Positions 1 to 5,502 of a stretch of DNA of 11,093 bases are shown piece by piece. How positions within the stretch are numbered: the stretch's first letter is position 1; the number at the start of each line of letters is the position of its first letter. Both the position numbers and the translations under genes were made by a program. Location: contig DHVO01000104.1 in assembly GCA_002412705.1 (NCBI GenBank), positions 1 through 11,093 of the forward strand. The letters are read 5' to 3'. The notes under the pieces are model-generated. The model worked only from the letters and a program-made list of their open reading frames with translations. It ran no database searches and was not told the origin of the DNA. The DNA is from Bacteroidales bacterium UBA5206. Its GTDB lineage: Bacteria > Bacteroidota > Bacteroidia > Bacteroidales > Tenuifilaceae.

Positions 1-119
1 TCTTTTCGGAGCTCTTTGCTTTCACTCAAACGTTTCTCAATAACCTCTCTTTCTTTTTTAGATATGGTTTTGTCGATAAGCCGTTCGAGTAGCTGGCCCT
101 CTATTTGTGATGTGTTCAT
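1..119 (-). CDS. Partial CDS, N-terminus of an anti-sigma-like protein
   Basis: The first 39 codons of a minus-strand gene are present; the rest lies beyond the left edge. The ATG at 117-119 is preceded by GAGG about 8 bases upstream (in 124-131 on the plus strand), a good ribosome binding site for this phylum, which fixes the start. The peptide begins MNTSQIEGQLLERLIDK, continues with a KKEREVIEKRL segment and then ESKELRK. This matches the general pattern of the N-terminal helical hairpin of anti-sigma factors and related regulators (LL-x-x-YLDG-x-LS-x-x-E-x-x-x-x-E-x-x-L). The Cys and His zinc ligands of the classical ZAS fold are absent from the visible part. A membrane-anchored anti-sigma factor or a TPR-type protein with this N-terminus is plausible. 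It lies downstream of, and on the same strand as, the three peptide genes, but the gap of 239 bp leaves co-transcription open. The gene is likely real; the family assignment is tentative. Confidence 0.62.
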   Translation of the reverse strand, partial: MNTSQIEGQLLERLIDKTISKKEREVIEKRLSESKELRK

Positions 120-358
120 GGTTTTTCCTCCATAGTGGTGTGTTGTTCTAAATAAAAAAGTTATGGTTTAATCATTTTGGACATTTTTTGTGAGTTATAA
201 CTTGTTACTAAATAAATTGGGATAGAATGAACATATTTAAAAATCAAAAGTCTTCTCGGTTTTGTTATATTGGTTAGGCTTTTATTGATTAATAACGTGT
301 AGATAATTGATGCTTTACATTGATGTTGCTTTGGTTAATTAATGTAGGTTGTCATCAA
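120..358. other. AT-rich intergenic region between peptide gene 1 and the left-edge gene
   Basis: This 239-bp stretch holds no convincing reading frame. It is AT-rich and should contain the end of the peptide transcript and possibly the promoter of the left-edge gene. No TAnnTTTG-type -7 box was found on the minus strand, and no GC-rich hairpin with a T-tract follows peptide gene 1. Apart from the ribosome binding site of the left-edge gene at its left end, nothing else could be assigned. Confidence 0.5.
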
Positions 359-526
359 CTACTCTTTTATGTAGATTGGTGGATCTTTCTCAATAATCTC
401 ACTGTGATCTGTTGCTCCTCCTGATGAAGAGTTTGCGTCTCCGCCTTTTAGTGCGGATATTTGGTTTAGATTAAGTATTACCTCAGATGCATGATTGGCT
501 GATAAGAAACTGTTTAGTGTTTTCAT
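359..526 (-). CDS. GG-leader natural-product precursor peptide, copy 1
   Basis: A 55-residue peptide encoded from the ATG at 524-526 to a TAG at 359-361. It was found by translating the minus strand and comparing it with the two similar genes upstream. The leader begins MKTLNSFLSANHASEV, continues ILNLNQISAL and ends in KGG at residues 27-29. The remainder is DANSSSGGATDHS followed by the tail EIIEKDPPIYIKE. The basic start, the regular Leu/Asn pattern and the double-glycine end of the leader resemble Bacteroidota RiPP precursors (GG-Bacteroidales type, TIGR04149-like). These are normally cut after GG by a C39-type peptidase/ABC exporter after enzymatic modification. This copy differs from copies 2 and 3 at the leader end (ISALKGG instead of NVLKGG) and in the Ser/Gly-rich centre, but its last 13 residues are identical. 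No maturation enzyme is visible. The gene is well supported by conservation; the RiPP function is inferred. Confidence 0.8.
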   Translation of the reverse strand: MKTLNSFLSANHASEVILNLNQISALKGGDANSSSGGATDHSEIIEKDPPIYIKE

Positions 527-640
527 TATGTTCGTTATTAGGTTGGTGACATCTCTGTCTAAAGGTTTGAGTTTAGAGCGCTAAGTAATTACTATCTCCT
601 AGTTTTGATGATGATCAGGAGGAGGGTGTTGTATATAGTG

Positions 641-842
641 CTAGTTAGAACCCCGTTGATGTTCATTCAACATATTATTCCTTAATGTAAATTGGAGGAT
701 CTTTCTCAATTATTTCAGTATTATCTGGTGTTCCACTGGATGATGCGCTATCTTCCCCACCTTTTAGAACGTTTAGTTGGTTTAGGTTAAGGATTACCTC
801 CGATGATTGGTTGGCTGATAGGAAACTGTTAAGTGTTTTCAT
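641..842 (-). repeat. Direct repeat unit A (peptide copy 2 with its 3' flank)
   Basis: This 202-bp unit aligns without gaps to 955-1156 at a constant offset of 314 bp. It covers the whole coding sequence and about 34 bp beyond the stop codon, including a conserved inverted repeat ATGTT-CATTC-AACAT (659-673) lying immediately after the stop. Similarity ends abruptly at the start codon on the other side, so the upstream leaders are not shared. Confidence 0.85.
675..842 (-). CDS. GG-leader natural-product precursor peptide, copy 2
   Basis: A 55-residue peptide from the ATG at 840-842 to a TAA at 675-677. The leader starts MKTLNSFLSANQSSEV and ends NVLKGG (GG at residues 28-29). The putative core is EDSASSSGTPDNT followed by EIIEKDPPIYIKE. 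It has the same length as copies 1 and 3. Compared with copy 3 I count 11 nucleotide differences in 168, changing only two residues (Asn5 to Ser, Asp31 to Glu). The pair is therefore diverging mainly by silent changes, which argues that the peptide is expressed and selected. It lies 148 bp upstream of copy 1 in the direction of transcription and 146 bp downstream of copy 3. No promoter of the TAnnTTTG type was seen in the gaps, so read-through from copy 3 is the simplest model. Leader/core division after GG is inferred from the family. Confidence 0.85.
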   Translation of the reverse strand: MKTLNSFLSANQSSEVILNLNQLNVLKGGEDSASSSGTPDNTEIIEKDPPIYIKE

Positions 843-954
843 GATAATTGATATTGTGTTGTCCTGTTTTATTTGAAGAATTGTGAGTAAGATCTGGGGC
901 GTTATCGTATCCTAAAGTGATAATTTCTTTGAATTTGGATAACAATATGTATTG

Positions 955-1156
955 CTAGTCTGAACCCCGTTGATGTTCATTCAACATGTTATTCCTTAAT
1001 GTAAATTGGGGGATCTTTCTCAATTATTTCAGTATTATCTGGTGTTCCACTGGATGATGCGCTTTCTTCCCCACCCTTTAGCACGTTTAGCTGGTTTAGG
1101 TTAAGGATTACCTCTGATGATTGGTTGGCTGATAGGAAGCTACTTAGAGTTTTCAT
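955..1156 (-). repeat. Direct repeat unit B (peptide copy 3 with its 3' flank)
   Basis: Partner of the unit at 641-842. The shared 3' flank contains the same small inverted repeat ATGTT-CATTC-AACAT (973-987). With only 5-bp stems and no T-tract it is a weak RNA hairpin, so it may be an RNA-stability or processing element rather than a terminator. Alternatively it may be just a remnant of the duplicated segment. Confidence 0.8.
989..1156 (-). CDS. GG-leader natural-product precursor peptide, copy 3 (first in transcription order)
   Basis: A 55-residue peptide from the ATG at 1154-1156 to a TAA at 989-991. The open frame extends 18 codons further upstream to an ATG at 1210. The start at 1156 is preferred because it gives the same length and the same MKTL start as copies 1 and 2, and because DNA similarity with copy 2 stops exactly at this codon. 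The leader starts MKTLSSFLSANQSSEV and ends NVLKGG; the rest is EESASSSGTPDNT plus EIIEKDPPIYIKE. There is no cysteine in any copy, so lanthionine or sactionine bridges are excluded. Ser/Thr, Asp/Glu, Lys, Pro and Tyr are the available sites, which would fit ester/amide cross-links (graspetide type) or radical-SAM chemistry. That choice is inference only, since the modifying enzyme lies outside the window or elsewhere. Confidence 0.83.
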   Translation of the reverse strand: MKTLSSFLSANQSSEVILNLNQLNVLKGGEESASSSGTPDNTEIIEKDPPIYIKE

Positions 1157-1331
1157 GGAATTATGGTTTTTAGTTATTAAAATTCTTGGGCCTTCACCTA
1201 CATATTCCATTACATGGCAAAACGTGACATGTTTTTAACACTTTTTTTTCACTTTTTTTTCGAATAAATAGTCAAGTAACAAATAATCAGATAGATATAA
1301 AAATGGACTTTTTAATATTTTTGTTAAAGGG

Positions 1332-1362
1332 TTGTTACTGTAAGGGTATTTTTCTACTTTTG
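1332..1362 (+). promoter_or_regulatory. tig promoter, Bacteroidota type
   Basis: TTG at 1332-1334, a 20-bp spacer, and TACTTTTG at 1355-1362 match the Bacteroidota housekeeping consensus (TTTG, 19-21 bp, TAnnTTTG). The predicted start of transcription leaves an untranslated leader of roughly 85 nt before tig. A second match to the -7 box alone, TATTTTTG, lies at 1316-1323. Confidence 0.72.
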
Positions 1363-1401
1363 CGCTCTTAATTTCCAATAAATTAGGTTGAAATTCAGTG
1401 T

Positions 1402-1424
1402 AACACAGCGAAGTGCGCTGTTTT
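1402..1424 (+). promoter_or_regulatory. Hairpin in the 5' leader of tig
   Basis: ACAGCG (1405-1410), loop AAGTG and CGCTGT (1416-1421) form a perfect 6-bp stem, extendable past one mismatch by two A-T pairs, and followed by TTTT. It lies between the promoter and the tig start. It could be a leader hairpin or weak attenuator, or it could be fortuitous. Confidence 0.3.
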
Positions 1425-1453
1425 GGGTTTGATAACTAACATGTTTTAGCCAA

Positions 1454-2797
1454 ATGAATATTATACACGAAAACGTTGATGGGCTCAATGCGCAATTGAA
1501 GGTTTCGGTTGATAAGGCCGATTATCAGGATAAGGTTGAGCAAATGCTAAAGGACTACCGCAAAAAGGCCGCTATTAAGGGTTTTAGGCCAGGTAAAGCC
1601 CCTGAGGGGTTAATTAGTAAGCTTTACCGCTTGCCAATTACCGCCGAAGAGGTTAACAAGCTTGTGTCGGAGTCAATATCAAACTACCTGTTTGAGCAAA
1701 AACTTAATATTCTTGGTGAACCCATGCCAAGCGAGAATCAACCAAAGATTGACTGGGAGACCCAAGAGAACTTTGAGTTTGTTTTCGACATGGGATTAGT
1801 GCCTGAGTTTGAACTTAAGCTTTCTAAGCGCGATAAGGTTCCTTACTATACTATCGCAATAGATGATAAGATTCGTGAGCTTTACCTAGATAGCCACCAG
1901 CGTCGTCATGGAACCTATGTTCCTGTTGAGGTTGCCGGTGACAACGATCTACTTAAGGTAACCCTTACAGAGCTAAATAGCGATGAGTCGCCTCGCGAAG
2001 GTGGTATCAATGTTGATAGCGCTTCTGTTTCTATTGGTCTTGTTGGTGATGAGGCTGAAAAGGCTAAGCTTATGGGCGCTAAGATTGGTGATGTTTTTGT
2101 TATTGATGTTACCAAGGCGTTCCCTAACGAAACCGATAGAGCTGCTTTGCTTCGTGTAAACAAAGCTAACCTAGGGTCTGTAGAGCCTCTATTCCAGGCT
2201 ACTGTGACCGAGACCATGACCTATGAGAAGGGTGAGCTAAACCAGGAACTGTTCGACAAGGTTTACGGCGAGGGTGCAGTTGCTTCTCAAGAGGAGTTTA
2301 TTGCTAAAGTGGAAGAGGAGATAAAGGCAAACCTACAGCGCGAAAGCGACTTCCGTTTCCTTGTTGACCTAAAAGATAAGCTGGTTGATAAAGCAAAATT
2401 CGATCTTCCTAAGGATTTCCTTGTTCGTTGGCTTGTAGCCATTAACGAAGGTAAGGTTACCCGTGAGCAGGTAGAAACTGAGTATCCTATGTTTGAAAAG
2501 GATCTTAAGTGGCAGCTGATTCGCGATAAGATTAGCAAGGAGCAAGAGCTTGTTGTTGACGATGCCGCTCTTACCGAGTTTGCACAAACTTATGCTCGCG
2601 AGCAATTCGCTGCTTATGGTCTTCGCGAAATTCCAGAGGAGTACCTAGTTCGCTATGCCGAGGATATGCTTAAAAAGGATGATGAGCGTCGTAAAATTCG
2701 TGAGCGTCTTCTTGAAGATAAAGTTGTTGCTTGGGTTAAAGAGGCTGTTAAGCTTGACGAGAAAGAGGTTTCTGCCGACGATTTTAATAAGCTGTAG
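1454..2797 (+). CDS. tig: Trigger factor, ribosome-associated chaperone
   Basis: The 447-residue product is the chaperone that docks at the ribosome exit tunnel and shields nascent chains. The ribosome-binding signature is visible as GFRPGKAP at residues 43-50 (family pattern GFRxGKxP). The N-terminal domain spans about 1-115, and its end is recognisable as FDMGLVPEFEL (111-121). Residues about 150-250 take the place of the FKBP-like PPIase domain but are strongly divergent. Residues from about 260 to the end form the helical C-terminal chaperone arms, rich in Lys/Glu. Length is close to the family norm (about 430-450). The ATG at 1454 has only a weak ribosome binding site, common in this phylum, and an in-frame TAG lies just upstream. 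The gene has its own promoter and terminator, so it is probably a single-gene transcript ahead of clpP. Codon choice (GTT, GCT, CGT/CGC, CTT) suggests high expression. Confidence 0.96.
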   Translation: MNIIHENVDGLNAQLKVSVDKADYQDKVEQMLKDYRKKAAIKGFRPGKAPEGLISKLYRLPITAEEVNKLVSESISNYLFEQKLNILGEPMPSENQPKIDWETQENFEFVFDMGLVPEFELKLSKRDKVPYYTIAIDDKIRELYLDSHQRRHGTYVPVEVAGDNDLLKVTLTELNSDESPREGGINVDSASVSIGLVGDEAEKAKLMGAKIGDVFVIDVTKAFPNETDRAALLRVNKANLGSVEPLFQATVTETMTYEKGELNQELFDKVYGEGAVASQEEFIAKVEEEIKANLQRESDFRFLVDLKDKLVDKAKFDLPKDFLVRWLVAINEGKVTREQVETEYPMFEKDLKWQLIRDKISKEQELVVDDAALTEFAQTYAREQFAAYGLREIPEEYLVRYAEDMLKKDDERRKIRERLLEDKVVAWVKEAVKLDEKEVSADDFNKL

Positions 2798-2819
2798 TCG
2801 CTTTATTCTATCATACAAA

Positions 2820-2846
2820 GGGGTACCCAACCGGTATCCCTTTTTT
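2820..2846 (+). terminator. Intrinsic terminator of tig
   Basis: GGGGTACC (2820-2827), loop CAACC and GGTATCCC (2833-2840) form an 8-bp stem with one G-T pair, followed by TTTTTT. It starts 23 bp after the tig stop codon. Confidence 0.88.
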
Positions 2847-2863
2847 ATTGCTCCTCTGTAAAA

Positions 2864-2871
2864 TACTTTTG
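2864..2871 (+). promoter_or_regulatory. clpP upstream promoter -7 box (distal)
   Basis: TACTTTTG, part of a 12-nt match (TACTTTTGCGCT, 2864-2875) that is identical to the tig promoter core at 1355-1366. The -33 position falls in the T-tract of the tig terminator, so the upstream half is only TTTT. A second -7 match is nearer to clpP. Confidence 0.55.
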
Positions 2872-2923
2872 CGCTGCAGGTTTGCTTATTTTAGAATTTG
2901 TTTTTCAAATTGGCACTTTAATT

Positions 2924-2931
2924 TAACTTTG
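2924..2931 (+). promoter_or_regulatory. clpP promoter -7 box (proximal)
   Basis: TAACTTTG fits TAnnTTTG exactly and lies 63 bp before the clpP start. Candidate -33 elements are TTTG at 2897-2900 (spacer 23, long) or the TTT run at 2901-2905. Same -7 sequence as the box before clpX. Confidence 0.55.
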
Positions 2932-2994
2932 TTACCCTAACTTTTGTTTAGTAACCATCTTTATCATTAACTTGATTTTTAAACGATATAGCAT

Positions 2995-3675
2995 ATGAAA
3001 AGTAAAAACGAATTTGAAAAATATGCGCGTTTGCAACGCGGTATTAGCAGCCTAACTATGCACCGTTTCAAATCGATGCATAATAGTTATATAAACCCTA
3101 CAATTATAGAGGAACGTCAGCTAAACATTGCCACCATGGATGTTTTCTCTCGCCTTATGATGGACCGGATTATATTCTTAGGTGTTCCTATTAACGATGA
3201 TGTTGCCAATATAATCCAAGCGCAGCTGCTATTTTTGGAATCAACCGATGCTGGAAAGGATATTCAGATTTACTTTAACACTCCTGGTGGTTCGGTGTAT
3301 GCTGGTTTGGGTATTTATGATACAATGCAGTTCATAAGCCCCGATGTGGCTACTATTTGTACTGGTATTGCTGCTTCAATGGGCGCAGTTCTGCTAACTG
3401 CTGGAACTAAAGGCAAACGTACTGCGTTGCCTCATTCTCGGGTTATGATTCACCAACCTATGGGTGGCGCAGAGGGACAAGCCTCCGATATAGAAATTAC
3501 TACCCGCGAAATACTTAAGTTGCGAACCGAACTCTATGAGATAATTGCCGATCATTCTGGCAATCCAATGGATAAAGTATTTAAGGATGCAGATCGTGAC
3601 TACTGGATGACTGCCGAAGAGGCTAAGGCTTATGGAATGATTGATGAAGTGCTTAGGCGCAATAATCATAAGTAG
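2995..3675 (+). CDS. clpP: ATP-dependent Clp protease proteolytic subunit ClpP
   Basis: The 226-residue product is the serine peptidase (family S14) that forms the double-ring proteolytic chamber and works with ClpX encoded downstream. The catalytic triad can be placed as Ser128 in GIAASMGA, His153 in MIHQP and Asp202 in DRDYWM, with the expected 25- and 49-residue spacings. Conserved NTPGGS (95-100) and the Gly-rich segment around GGAEGQASD (157-165) are present. The first 30-35 residues (MKSKNEFEKYARLQ and following) extend beyond the E. coli protein, as is usual for Bacteroidota ClpP; autoprocessing would remove part of it. The ATG at 2995 has little Shine-Dalgarno sequence. The gene has its own promoter candidates and a strong terminator, separating it from both tig and the ferredoxin-like gene. 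Confidence 0.97.
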   Translation: MKSKNEFEKYARLQRGISSLTMHRFKSMHNSYINPTIIEERQLNIATMDVFSRLMMDRIIFLGVPINDDVANIIQAQLLFLESTDAGKDIQIYFNTPGGSVYAGLGIYDTMQFISPDVATICTGIAASMGAVLLTAGTKGKRTALPHSRVMIHQPMGGAEGQASDIEITTREILKLRTELYEIIADHSGNPMDKVFKDADRDYWMTAEEAKAYGMIDEVLRRNNHK

Positions 3676-3698
3676 TATTGCATAGACAGTTTTACGAG

Positions 3699-3730
3699 GG
3701 ATGTTCAGATAAGCTGGACATCCTTTTTTT
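3699..3730 (+). terminator. Intrinsic terminator of clpP
   Basis: GGATGTTCAG (3699-3708), loop ATAAG and CTGGACATCC (3714-3723) form a 10-bp stem with one G-T pair, followed by seven T. It is 23 bp after the clpP stop. Confidence 0.9.
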
Positions 3731-3843
3731 GTTTACGCCTGGATGTGCTTGATTGAAGCCTAACTCAGTGTATTCAGTTTTAAAGTTAGGTTGGTGTTGT
3801 CTTTTTTACGAAACCAAACATCTATATATATAAATATAAATAT

Positions 3844-3851
3844 TATATTTG
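3844..3851 (+). promoter_or_regulatory. Promoter -7 box of the ferredoxin-like gene
   Basis: TATATTTG fits TAnnTTTG and is followed by TGCGCC. It sits in a very AT-rich alternating TA tract, 66 bp before the gene. No TTG lies at the proper -33 distance, so support rests on the -7 box and on the clpP terminator upstream. Confidence 0.45.
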
Positions 3852-3917
3852 TGCGCCGTTTCTTTTTGCTTAAAGAACAAACCAATAGCATTGTGTAATA
3901 ATAAATTGTAGAGCCCA

Positions 3918-4115
3918 ATGAATAGCATTGTAGTAAATGAGAGTCGTTGTCCGAAAAATCACCCCTGTCCAGTATTAATGTACTGTCCAGCAGGAGCTAT
4001 AACGCAAAAAGATTACTATAGCGCTCCAGAAATTGATGAGTCGCTATGTACAAAGTGCGGAAAGTGTTTGCGCATGTGCGGATATGGTGCCTTTCAGCCT
4101 TCAAGTAAGGCGTAG
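3918..4115 (+). CDS. Small 4Fe-4S ferredoxin-like protein
   Basis: A 65-residue cytoplasmic iron-sulfur protein. The C-terminal half carries a textbook 4Fe-4S motif: Cys44, Cys47, Cys50 and Cys54 (C-x2-C-x2-C-x3-C) in LCTKCGKCLRMCGYGAF. The N-terminal half is unusual: Cys11, Cys17 and Cys23-Pro24 are separated by five residues each (CPKNHPC, then PVLMYCPAGAI). In two-cluster ferredoxins Cys23 would complete the cluster bound by Cys44/47/50. That would leave Cys11, Cys17 and Cys54 as only three visible ligands for a second cluster, so either one 4Fe-4S cluster, or one 4Fe-4S plus a 3Fe-4S or otherwise ligated cluster, is possible. Pro after Cys54 is replaced by Gly. Electron-transfer or cluster-sensing roles are both open; no partner is encoded next to it. 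The gene stands alone between clpP and clpX, with its own -7 box and a strong terminator. Confidence 0.87.
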   Translation: MNSIVVNESRCPKNHPCPVLMYCPAGAITQKDYYSAPEIDESLCTKCGKCLRMCGYGAFQPSSKA

Positions 4116-4138
4116 TTAATAAATGGTTATGCGTTTAG

Positions 4139-4171
4139 GGGCATTTGGTATTCCAAATGCCCTTATTTTTT
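4139..4171 (+). terminator. Intrinsic terminator of the ferredoxin-like gene
   Basis: GGGCATTTGG (4139-4148), loop TATT and CCAAATGCCC (4153-4162) form a perfect 10-bp stem, followed by TTATTTTTT. It is 23 bp after the stop codon and separates the gene from clpX. Confidence 0.92.
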
Positions 4172-4235
4172 GTAATATTAGCAGTCCCGTTAAAAGAGGT
4201 TAATGTAATAGTATAAACCTCAAGTTAAAAAGTTG

Positions 4236-4243
4236 TAACTTTG
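4236..4243 (+). promoter_or_regulatory. clpX promoter -7 box
   Basis: TAACTTTG fits TAnnTTTG exactly, 35 bp upstream of the clpX start. No clear TTG is found at the -33 distance. A separate clpX promoter is expected because a strong terminator lies at 4139-4171. Confidence 0.5.
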
Positions 4244-4278
4244 CACAGCAATACTTTTTTGAAAGATAATATTTTACG

Positions 4279-5502
4279 ATGCGAAATACCGATAAATGTT
4301 CATTTTGCGGACGCGAGCGAAAAGAGGTTAACCTTCTTATCGCTGGTGTAACTGGTTTCATTTGCGATATGTGTGCCGAGCAGGCAAACCTAATTGTTCG
4401 CGAGGAGCTGAAGAAGAAGGGCGAGTTTAAGCTAAACAAGGGTAAACTACTCAAACCAATCGAAATAAAGAAGTTTCTAGATCAGTACGTAATTGGTCAG
4501 GATGAGGCTAAAAAGTTCCTGTCTGTAGCTGTGTACAATCACTATAAACGATTGCTGCAATCCGATCATGGCGATGATGTTGAAATAGAGAAGAGTAATA
4601 TACTTCTTGTTGGTGAAACGGGTACAGGAAAAACCCTGCTGGCTCGTACAATAGCTAAAATGCTTCACGTTCCTTTTACCATTGTTGATGCAACGGTACT
4701 AACAGAGGCTGGTTATGTTGGCGAAGATGTGGAGAGCATTCTTTCCCGTTTGTTGCAAGTTGCCGATTATAATGTTGAAGCAGCAGAGAAAGGCATTGTT
4801 TTTATTGACGAAATAGACAAGATTGCTCGCAAGGGCGATAATCCCTCTATCACTCGCGATGTTTCTGGCGAAGGTGTTCAACAGGGACTGCTCAAGCTCT
4901 TAGAGGGCTCTGTAGTGAACGTTCCACCTCAGGGTGGGCGTAAGCATCCAGAGCAAAAGATGATTCAGGTTGACACCAAGAATATACTATTTATTTGTGG
5001 TGGTGCCTTTGATGGTATCGACCGTAAAATTGCCCAGCGCTTAAACTCACAAGTTGTAGGTTATGGGGCAAGTCAGGATAGGGAAAATGTGGATAAACAC
5101 AACCTACTTCAGTACATTGCACCTCAGGATTTGCGCTCATTCGGGTTAATTCCAGAGATAATTGGTCGTTTACCTGTAATAACCTATTTGAATCCACTTG
5201 ATAGGGATACGCTGCGAAGTATTCTTACTGAACCTAAGAATGCCATAATTAAGCAGTACAAGAAACTATTTAAGTACGATGGTATTGCCCTAGAGTTTGA
5301 TGTGGAGGCTCTTGAGTATATTGTTGATAAAGCAGTTGAGTTCAAACTGGGTGCACGTGGGCTACGCTCGATATGCGAGGCAATAATGATGGACGCCATG
5401 TTCGATCTTCCCTCACAGAAGACCGAAAGCATGACTATCTCTCTTGAGTACGCTCAGCAAAAACTGGAAAAGATAAATCTTAAACGCCTAAAGGCCGCTT
5501 AG
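4279..5502 (+). CDS. clpX: ATP-dependent Clp protease ATP-binding subunit ClpX
   Basis: The 407-residue AAA+ unfoldase recognises tagged substrates, unfolds them and feeds them into ClpP. Domains in order: the N-terminal zinc-binding domain with Cys7, Cys10, Cys29 and Cys32; the large AAA+ domain with Walker A GETGTGKT (112-119), the pore loop GYVG (145-148) and Walker B VFIDEID (174-180); the RKH pore loop (221-223); the ClpP-docking loop VGY (260-262, the position of LGF/IGF in other ClpX); and the sensor-2 motif GARGLRS (358-364). All expected functional elements are present, and the length is normal for ClpX. The ATG at 4279 directly precedes the conserved zinc domain. The upstream region is A-rich without a strong Shine-Dalgarno. 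The gene ends in a TAG at 5500-5502 that overlaps the TAA of folA on the other strand, so no terminator fits between the two genes. Confidence 0.98.
   Translation: MRNTDKCSFCGRERKEVNLLIAGVTGFICDMCAEQANLIVREELKKKGEFKLNKGKLLKPIEIKKFLDQYVIGQDEAKKFLSVAVYNHYKRLLQSDHGDDVEIEKSNILLVGETGTGKTLLARTIAKMLHVPFTIVDATVLTEAGYVGEDVESILSRLLQVADYNVEAAEKGIVFIDEIDKIARKGDNPSITRDVSGEGVQQGLLKLLEGSVVNVPPQGGRKHPEQKMIQVDTKNILFICGGAFDGIDRKIAQRLNSQVVGYGASQDRENVDKHNLLQYIAPQDLRSFGLIPEIIGRLPVITYLNPLDRDTLRSILTEPKNAIIKQYKKLFKYDGIALEFDVEALEYIVDKAVEFKLGARGLRSICEAIMMDAMFDLPSQKTESMTISLEYAQQKLEKINLKRLKAA

Noticed and set aside
359..1156. The repeated segments as a CRISPR array or transposon remnant
   Set aside because: Units are about 200 bp, coding and few in number, with no short regular repeats, terminal inverted repeats or transposase.
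1157..1210. N-terminal extension of peptide copy 3 to an ATG at 1210 (73 residues)
   Set aside because: The extra 18 residues are not present in copies 1 and 2, and DNA similarity stops at the internal ATG at 1156, which gives the common 55-residue length.
1915..2217. Minus-strand open frame of 100 codons within tig
   Set aside because: Antisense shadow of a well-conserved gene; Ser/Thr/Leu-rich translation caused by the codon bias of tig.
3759..3790. Inverted repeat CCTAACT ... AGTTAGG between clpP and the ferredoxin-like gene
   Set aside because: A 7-bp dyad with an 18-bp gap and no T-tract or link to the promoter box; chance is a sufficient explanation in AT-rich DNA.
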